Under the pieces are notes generated by a model. It searched no databases. It was not told where the DNA came from and saw only the letters and a program-made list of their open reading frames with translations. Source: an uncultured Marinilabiliales bacterium (GTDB lineage: Bacteria; Bacteroidota; Bacteroidia; Bacteroidales; BM520). Taken from it: a stretch of 14,761 nt of DNA. Below are positions 7,101-11,800 of the stretch, in pieces; position 1 is the first letter of the stretch, and every line of letters begins with the position of its first letter. The position numbers and the translations under genes are program-made. The stretch lies in the NCBI GenBank assembly GCA_937877575.1, contig CALFIZ010000032.1, positions 1 through 14,761 on the forward strand. Direction: 5' to 3'.

Positions 7101-8628
7101 ACTCGGTCACTTCACATTGAATGCTCCGGCTAACTGGACAAGCTATGGCGTAAGCGGTTCAGAATTCATGAACACTGCAGCATACTATGATGGCATGTTC
7201 TACTTCTCAACATCAACATCAGGCCAGTTCGGTACAATCGACCCGGAAACCGGTGCTGTCAATGTCATCAAGTCAGGTAACGCTTCAGGTGGTATTGCTT
7301 ACAATGCAGCTGACGGTTCACTCTATGGTATCGTTTTGGGCGCAAGCTCAGTTATCTACACAATTGATGCTGCAACAGGTGTTGAAACATTCGTTGCTAA
7401 CATCAATGCAGCTAATTTCCTGTTAGGCTGCACATTCGATGCTACAGGTCGTCTGTTCGTCATCGATGCTGAAGTTGACGGTATTTCTGAAATTGATCCT
7501 GCAACAGGTGAACTTATCGGTTCATTAGCTGCCGGCTTCACAGTAAACTATGGTCAGGATATGGACGTTGATCTCGAACTGAATGAGACCTACTGGTTTG
7601 CATACAATGCAACTGCTTATGCAGCTCAGCTCTACAAGTTCAACTTCGACGAAGGCACTATGGAACTCATCGGCACCGGTGCAGCACAGACATCATGCTT
7701 CGCAATCGTAAGTGAAGCTGTCAGCGCTGAAGTTACCGGTTACATGGTAGAACGTGACGGTGAAGAAATCGCAACAGTTGGTCCTACAACATTGACATAC
7801 GTTGACCAGAATGTTGATTTCGGTGATCATACATACTGCGTAACAGCTATCTATGAAGACATCCTTTCAGCACCAGCATGTGTAACCATAGACATGGGTC
7901 TCCTCGGCGATGCTAACGGTGACGGTTTGATTAACGTTGGTGACGTATCAGCCATCGTTTCTTACACCATGTTCCAGAACCCGCAGCCATTCTACTTCAA
8001 GAATGCTGATGTTAACGGTGATGGTATCATCAATGTAGGTGACGTCAGCGGTACTATCTTAATCATCTTCGGCGGAAAGAGCACATGCGAAACCGGTGAA
8101 GTTGAATATCAGATTGAAAACGGCATCCTCTACATGTACAATGCAGCTCCTGTCAGCGCACTGCAAATCGCTCTTACCGAAGGCAGCGACGTTGAAATTA
8201 AGGACTTCATTGTCAATCAGGGTATGACACCTGACGGTTACATGGTTATCGCTTACAACTTCGAAGGTATCGAATTCGAAGCCGGTGTACACGCACTCTT
8301 CCAAGTTAACGATGCTGAAGTCAACTACTTCCTCGCATCCAACGCTTGCGGTGACGTTACAGACGGTCGCGACGGTGCTTTCTTAGGTATCAACGACAAC
8401 ACCATGGCTCCTGCTTATCCTAACCCATTCAGCACATCTGTTACAATCAGCAACAATGCAAATGCTGAGTTCGTAGTGACAAGCATGACCGGTCAGGTTG
8501 TTTACAGAGCTGCTACATCAAGCGACTTTGTATGGACTCCGGATAATGTAAACAGCGGTGTTTATTTCATCAATGTTTATGTTGACGGTGTTAAGACCCA
8601 GACATCAAAGGTTGTTTATCAGAAGTAA
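1177..8628 (+). CDS. Giant T9SS-secreted multidomain protein with nested propeller-like modules and a C-terminal dockerin
   Basis: This 2483-residue protein starts with a signal peptide (about 1-20, MKKFLLFLAMACV, cleavage after GHA). A low-complexity linker follows to about 112. Modules read by eye are: propeller-like A1 (114-320), FnIII (321-421), a DSFGDGWNGA beta domain (422-525), FnIII (522-615), and a Bacteroidetes beta-sandwich beginning IGDGTITSY (616-800). Two composite units follow (801-1304 and 1305-1814). Each has a carboxypeptidase-regulatory-like domain, a BACON-like domain interrupted by propeller A2 or A3, and an FnIII domain. Next come a third regulatory-like domain, an FnIII domain interrupted by A4, a dockerin (about 2241-2301), a post-dockerin beta module (2302-2405) and a T9SS type A sorting domain (about 2408-2483, with AYPNPF). 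No catalytic domain is recognisable, so an adhesive or structural surface role is inferred. It has its own candidate promoter and is closed by the terminator at 8652. The start is set by the signal peptide at the first ATG after the leader. Confidence 0.93.
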   Translation: MKKFLLFLAMACVVPFMGHAQEFSVGKADKASASQETQIQKVANATVNGMSTTAAVSMEDQSLLEDALKEDQIRNSKETVQPSFGLAGKTNTQAFNVRNDKSETSQAMVQLSGSDFYQFTLNAPANATPYGTSWAQFCNGAEYYLGQYYVSSNTGEFLQLDPSTGAVTTIATGNAFQSIAYNPADGQMYGLVLGTAPVLYIVDVTSGTGTYQTAVNTGNFILGIDIDNNGRGFMIDAGVNGITEFSLATGEILGSIECGFNINYGQDLATDRETNETYWAAYNATAYSPQLYKYDFDAAEFTLIGTFAGQASAFATATDANPNLPSAPTDLTLSKNGEELVVNMTWVNPTTTMGGDPLDNVSIYVKRNGTTIATFTNVALGGNMSYVDDAIPAAGSYTYTVQAFNEEGIGGSISGSILVGGMCTYHVDMQDSFGDGWNGAAINITDEDGNVLASCTLASGSSGSADVTIPTGQYVNMVWVAGSWDSECSFQFYYPWNELLYEASYPAAGILTSWNNTCVPPTCPKPTQFVCQGSTDTEATFSWLENGTATAWNIEYGPIGFNHGTGTTVAVTTNPATLTGLVPGTSYQAYVQSNCGGGDLSDWSNVAGFQTAVSCGEGFTAVNAQIGDGTITSYQIPFNTFYNYSIVQELYTAEELMEQGAFFGEIHTISFQYFHATPISDLDVQIYMKNVEETSLSGWILDDLTLVYDDMLSLDNTGANYYQDIQLQTPFVYDGASSVLVYFVYGHNPYFNSNARFYLHDTDATRTLYAYRDSSPYDPTNPGVNPYTLARRTNMHFGMCVTEPEYVTVSGTVTSSYTNNPVAGATVKFQGALGSTVTTDANGAYSLELVQLFNYTVTATAAGFNTYTATYAAPATPTATYNFQMNQPAMVVNPTEVVASCYYMQSATVDVTISNPGTGLLTWNGTCIMDDAEKGLETPAHVAISGQDLYNFTLNNPEGAVAAGFGGSEFMNTSVYVDGVTYFATSTSGQFGIIDYENGSVDVIKTGNACGGITYNPADGNLYGVVLGAGTTVYTIDPQTGAETAVVSAPNSNFILGAAMNADGRLFLIDAEIDGVSEMDLTTGEFTSIWAGGWQVNYGQDMEFDFEDNLLYWAAFNNTAFAAQLWQVNVDEGTAVQIGTFADQASCLSIETSSNAAGPWLTIAPKKGEVAAGGDGVFTVTMDGWHADQGVFTGHIELANNTPEGTVNVPVTFTILAPLCDYPTNLTGEIVDYNNVYLTWDDPAGCDAIYIYYGAEREPFVILEPGEEAYLDEALKPGVYSYNVRAHYADGCVSMSESELTFECVQPYRLVEGHVYSTMDNSDIAGAVITFTGTTPFGARTVVAVSDDEGLYSANVFDGTYVVTAVADGFNVYTINEYTIEPFGPYTLNFPMEQPAVSLSDYEVTITTGYMNQGIHTMTVTNNGTGELTWSVDIETLDKAPKSVESVAHVAISGQDLYNFTLGDPAGAVAAGFGGSEFMNTAVYVDGVTYFATSTSGQFGIIDYENGSVDVIKTGNACGGITYNPADGNLYGVVLGAGTTVYTIDPQTGAETAVVSAPNSNFILGAAMNADGRLFLIDAEIDGVSEMDLTTGEFTSIWAGGWQVNYGQDMEFDFEDNLLYWAAFNNTAFAAQLWQVNVDEGTAVQIGTFADQASCFSIETKSYSWLTAAPKAGVVPAGESGTFDLVADGWYAEYGTFNANVTFKNNSLTPNIVVPVTFIINPPDCAPVQNLTGTVEDFNDFYITWNAPAENPEDVIAYGIYHGDDKVPFAQVDPSEFEFVLEDNAPGTYYYRVRAIYADGCVSMSDVLLELTAVEAFGTVYGVVTDAFNGQVIVGATVKFGGAFQTVTDENGEFSMDVTQGYYTVRVSADSYKTYVEENVYVDVYDNPMDFELTSLYAPVQNLAAVEESGDVILTWDAPATDDKAAKRGNDHPFIAETSTANATLTAAPASTSEAYNVNPSKAEDAMALAAHNTELGHFTLNAPANWTSYGVSGSEFMNTAAYYDGMFYFSTSTSGQFGTIDPETGAVNVIKSGNASGGIAYNAADGSLYGIVLGASSVIYTIDAATGVETFVANINAANFLLGCTFDATGRLFVIDAEVDGISEIDPATGELIGSLAAGFTVNYGQDMDVDLELNETYWFAYNATAYAAQLYKFNFDEGTMELIGTGAAQTSCFAIVSEAVSAEVTGYMVERDGEEIATVGPTTLTYVDQNVDFGDHTYCVTAIYEDILSAPACVTIDMGLLGDANGDGLINVGDVSAIVSYTMFQNPQPFYFKNADVNGDGIINVGDVSGTILIIFGGKSTCETGEVEYQIENGILYMYNAAPVSALQIALTEGSDVEIKDFIVNQGMTPDGYMVIAYNFEGIEFEAGVHALFQVNDAEVNYFLASNACGDVTDGRDGAFLGINDNTMAPAYPNPFSTSVTISNNANAEFVVTSMTGQVVYRAATSSDFVWTPDNVNSGVYFINVYVDGVKTQTSKVVYQK
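1516..2136 (+). repeat. Propeller-like module A1 (uninterrupted copy)
   Basis: Residues about 114-320 are the first of four copies of a ~205-residue module built from four to five blade-like repeats of roughly 42 residues. Each blade has the pattern G-hydrophobic-Y, N/D-x-D-G-x-LY, then ID-x-x-TG. A signature NYGQD followed by YWAAYN-TAY occurs near the end. It resembles YVTN/NHL-type beta-propellers, but the blade count is below the usual six or seven, so the fold is inferred. Unlike the other copies, A1 does not split a host domain; it sits between the linker and an FnIII domain. Confidence 0.65.
4051..4619 (+). repeat. Near-perfect direct repeat, copy 1 (within module A2)
   Basis: This segment encodes most of propeller-like module A2 and aligns without gaps to 5575-6143 at an offset of 1524 bases. 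Bases 4097-4619 (523 bp) appear identical to 5621-6143. Base 4096 differs (T versus G, Ser versus Ala), and more differences appear between 4051 and the module start. Outside the module the surrounding host domains are clearly diverged. Confidence 0.9.
5575..6143 (+). repeat. Near-perfect direct repeat, copy 2 (within module A3)
   Basis: This is the second copy of the repeat described at 4051-4619, encoding module A3 inside a second BACON-like domain. Identity ends sharply at 6144 (C versus A at 4620). The 1524-base offset is a multiple of three, so homologous recombination between the copies would add or delete exactly 508 codons in frame. Confidence 0.9.
7087..7716 (+). repeat. Propeller-like module A4 inserted in an FnIII domain
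   Basis: Residues about 1971-2180 are the fourth propeller-like copy, with NYGQDMDVD followed by a YWFAYN motif. The flanking sequence before it (PVQNLAAVEES then VILTWDAP, about 1904-1919) and after it (GYMVERDGEE to APACVTI, about 2185-2239) reads as the two halves of one FnIII domain. A serine/threonine/alanine-rich linker of about 50 residues separates LTW from the module. Confidence 0.65.
7897..8082 (+). other. Type I dockerin domain within the 2483-residue protein
   Basis: Two calcium-binding F-hand repeats are present: DANGDGLINVGD (residues 2245-2256) and DVNGDGIINVGD (2278-2289). Both have acidic or Asn residues at loop positions 1, 3, 5, 9 and 12 (D, N, D, N, D), and a helix follows each loop. 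Positions 10-11, which help set cohesin specificity in clostridial dockerins, are Val-Gly in both repeats, so the domain is internally symmetric. Dockerins bind cohesins, and the next gene encodes six cohesin-like modules. Confidence 0.88.
8083..8400 (+). other. Post-dockerin beta module (possibly cohesin-like)
   Basis: Residues about 2302-2405 lie between the dockerin and the sorting domain. The order ALQIALT, a GYMVIAYNFEG segment, ALFQVND, then a D-x-x-DGRDG turn parallels the later strands of the cohesin-like modules of the next gene (GFQFD, LRVL-Y-MPG, TFQ, LSD-x-x-G). The resemblance is weak and judged by eye. Confidence 0.4.
8398..8625 (+). other. T9SS type A C-terminal sorting domain (dockerin protein)
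   Basis: The last ~75 residues contain AYPNPF, then SMTGQVVYRA, a Val-Asn-Ser-Gly-Val-Tyr-Phe segment and a final VVYQK. This is the standard layout of the T9SS type A sorting signal, which directs secretion across the outer membrane and, in characterised species, removal of the domain with attachment to a surface polysaccharide. Confidence 0.9.
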
Positions 8629-8651
8629 TTTCTAAATAAATAACTATACGG

Positions 8652-8688
8652 AAAAAGGCACTGAAATTTTTTCAGTGCCTTTTTTTTT
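8652..8688 (+). terminator. Strong intrinsic terminator after the dockerin gene
   Basis: GGCACTGAAA (8657-8666) pairs perfectly with TTTCAGTGCC (8670-8679) around a three-base loop, flanked by five A's upstream and followed by nine T's (8680-8688). It lies 24 bases after the stop codon and should separate the two giant genes transcriptionally. The flanking A tract also makes it potentially bidirectional. Confidence 0.93.
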
Positions 8689-8705
8689 ATTTTCAAATAA
8701 AATGC

Positions 8706-8713
8706 TATTTTTG
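8706..8713 (+). promoter_or_regulatory. Candidate -7 element for the cohesin-like gene
   Basis: TATTTTTG matches the Bacteroidetes -7 consensus TAnnTTTG. It lies 18 bases after the terminator T tract, and a -33 element would fall inside that tract (around 8682), where only T-rich sequence is available. The predicted leader is about 92 bases, close in length to that of the dockerin gene. Confidence 0.5.
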
Positions 8714-8766
8714 CAAGATAATTATAAATGGATATTTGTGCTTGGGCGAAAAAAATGCCTTGGTCC

Positions 8767-8808
8767 TTAACTATATGATAATTAGAAATATAAACAAATA
8801 ATAGTTAA
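8767..8808 (+). repeat. Inverted repeat in the leader of the cohesin-like gene
   Basis: TTAACTAT (8767-8774) is the exact reverse complement of ATAGTTAA (8801-8808), with 26 bases between. The downstream arm ends three bases before the ATG at 8812, so a hairpin would occupy the ribosome-entry region. All pairs but one are A-T, so stability is modest. Confidence 0.45.
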
Positions 8809-8811
8809 ATT

Positions 8812-11800
8812 ATGAAGAAACTTTTATTATTACTTCTCATACCTTTTTTAGGTATGACCACAACATTGAAGGCAGATAATGTCTTGTCAATTGGTGATTA
8901 TCAAGGAGATCCTGGTGATGTCATCACTGTGTCAGTGAGTTTGGCAAATGATGAAAACAACATAGCAGGTTTCCAGTTTGATGTCCCGATGAACGGGTTT
9001 TCATTCGTCAACGGTTCTGCTGTAAAGTCGAGCAGATTGCCGGCTCAGTTCATTCTGCTTGCGCAGATTGTTGCCAACGGTAATTTACGTGTTCTTGCCT
9101 ATTCAATGCCGGGAACCAACATCCCCGGTAATGATGGTGAAATCATGACATTCCAGATTACATTAGGGGATACAGAAGGTGTTTTCCCTATTGAGCTCGA
9201 ACAAATGGTGTTAAGCGATATTCAAGGTCACACTCTTGATGTGTCAGGTATAAATGGCAGCGTAATAATCGGTAATCCTACCGTTACCTACGATATCACC
9301 TTGTCAGCTAATCCAGCAGACGGCGGTTCAGTAAACGGTGCCGGGACTTACGAGGAGGGTACGAGTGTTACAGTTACAGCTACTCCTGCCGAGGGATATT
9401 CTTTCGTTAACTGGACAGAAGATGGTACTGCAGTATCCGCAGATGCTGCTTATACTTTCACAATTTCAGGAAATCGCACACTTGTTGCCAATTTCAATGT
9501 TGTAATCCCTACAGTCAACATTCTTTCGATTGGTGATTACAGCGCAATAAGCGGTGCTGAAACTACTATCAGCGTAAATCTTAACAACAGCGATGATGTT
9601 GTTGCATTCCAGCTTGATATTCCTTTGGATGCTTCATTATCATACGTTTCAGGTTCAGCTGCTTTGACTTCAAGAGCTACTGCAAATCACTTTATGACAG
9701 CTCAGGTCGTAAGCAACAACACTCTCAGATTCATAGTTTATTCAATGCCTTCCACTCCTTTTATCGGTGAAAACGGCGCTATCGTGACTTTTGATATTAC
9801 CGGCTCGGTTGCAGGAACTTACGCATTGGATATGACTAATGCAATACTGTCAGATGCTCAGGGACAGTCACTTTCAATCGAAATTGTCAATGGCAGCATT
9901 GAAATCCTCCCATTGCCTACTTATACAATCAATGCCGGCGTCTATCCTGAAGGTGCAGGTACGGTAACCGGTGCAGGCGAATATGAAGAAGGCGAAACAG
10001 CAACTCTGACTGCAACAGCAATCGGAGAATATTATTTTGTTAACTGGACAGAAGGCGAAACAGAGGTTTCAACAGATGCAACATATTCATTTGTTGTTAC
10101 TGAAGACCGCAACCTCGTTGCAAACTTCACAGCTTCTTCAATGAATATTCTTTCAATCGGTGACTACACTGGTGCTGAGGGTGAGATATTAACTATCGAT
10201 ATTAACCTTGCAAATGAAGATGTGGTTTCAGGATTCCAGTTCGATATTCCTATCAATGAAGGCTTCACTTATGTTGAAGGTTCAATCGTAACGGGTGAGA
10301 GATGCAGTCCTTATCACATTATTCTCGCTCAATTAGTCAATAATGGTGCGGCTCTCAGAGTTCTCTGCTATGCAATGCCTCCGGCAAACGTTTCCGGCAA
10401 TGATGGTGCCATAGCATCATTACAGATTCTTCTCGGTGGAGCAGGCACATACGAACTCGGTCTTACAGGCTGCGTTCTTTCAACAATGACTGGCGGAACA
10501 CTTCCTGTCATCGGCATCGGCGGTACTCTTACCGTAACAGGCGGCCAGACAGTGACCTACACGGTTACAGCTACAGTAAACCCGGTTGGTGCAGGTACAG
10601 TAACCGGTGCAGGCGAATATGAAGAAGGCGAAACAGCAACTTTGGTTGCAACAGCTAATTCAGGCTATGATTTCGTAAATTGGACAGAAGGCGGTACAGA
10701 AGTTTCAACAGATGCAACATATTCATTTGTGGTTACCGGAGACCGTGCCCTTGTCGCAAACTTCGAAATTCCTGTTGTTTATTATACTGTCACAGCTACA
10801 GTAAACCCAGCCGGTACAGGCACAGTAACCGGTGCAGGTGTATATGAAGAAGGCGCAACAGCAACATTGGCTGCTACAGCTTCATCAGGTTTCTACTTCG
10901 TGAACTGGACAGAAAACGGCACTGTCGTTTCAAATTCAGAAGTTTATTCATTTGTGGTTACCGAAGATCGCAACCTCGTTGCAAACTTCACACAATTTGA
11001 AGGCAACTATCTGTCAATCGGCAATTACAATGGCGTTTATAACCAAACAATTACCGCAGGTGTCAATTTGACCAACGGTGATGAGGTCGCAGGTCTCCAG
11101 ATGGATATTCCTTTGGATGATAACTTGACATACGCTGAAGGTACAATTGCTTTGACCGATAGAGCTACAGCTAATCATGTGATTTATGCCGGAATGGTAA
11201 GCAACCACGTATTACGTGTCATTGTCTATTCAATGCCTTCAACTCCATTCATCGGAACTACAGGTGATATCTTCACATTTGGTCTCACATTAGGCACTGA
11301 ATCAGGTATATTCCCATTACCTGTTGAAAATGCAATCCTTTCCGATGTAAGCGGCAATTCACTGCCTGTTGATGCAAGCAACGGCAGCGTAACTGTTGTT
11401 GAACCTGAAATGTTTGAAATCACAGCAACTGCAGTTCCTAACGCAGCTGCTATAATCGAAGGTGTAGGCATACATGCAGAACAGTCAACAGCAACTCTTA
11501 CGGTAATCACAAACACCGGTTATGAATTTGTTAACTGGACTGAAAACGGTGAAGTCATTTCAACAGATGAAACTATTTCATTCGTTGTTCTGTCTGACCG
11601 TCATTTCGTTGTAAACTTCAACGTAACTGCAGGCAACATACTGTCAATCGGTGATGAATCAGGTCTTATCAATACCAATACCACAATATCCGTCAACATG
11701 GACAATGTTGATGGCGTATCAGGACTTCAGTTCGATGTCGTACTTCCTGAAGGCATCACATACGTTGACGGCTCAGCAGCTTTGACCGACCGTGCTTCTG

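Noticed and set aside
7909..8049. The dockerin as a generic EF-hand or calmodulin-like domain
   Set aside because: The two loops are about 33 residues apart, both have the dockerin D-x-N-x-D-G-x-I-N-x-x-D pattern, and the region is in a secreted protein next to cohesin-like modules.
8731..8738. GATATTTG as an alternative -7 promoter element
   Set aside because: It lacks the conserved T at the first position of TAnnTTTG, while TATTTTTG at 8706-8713 matches fully.
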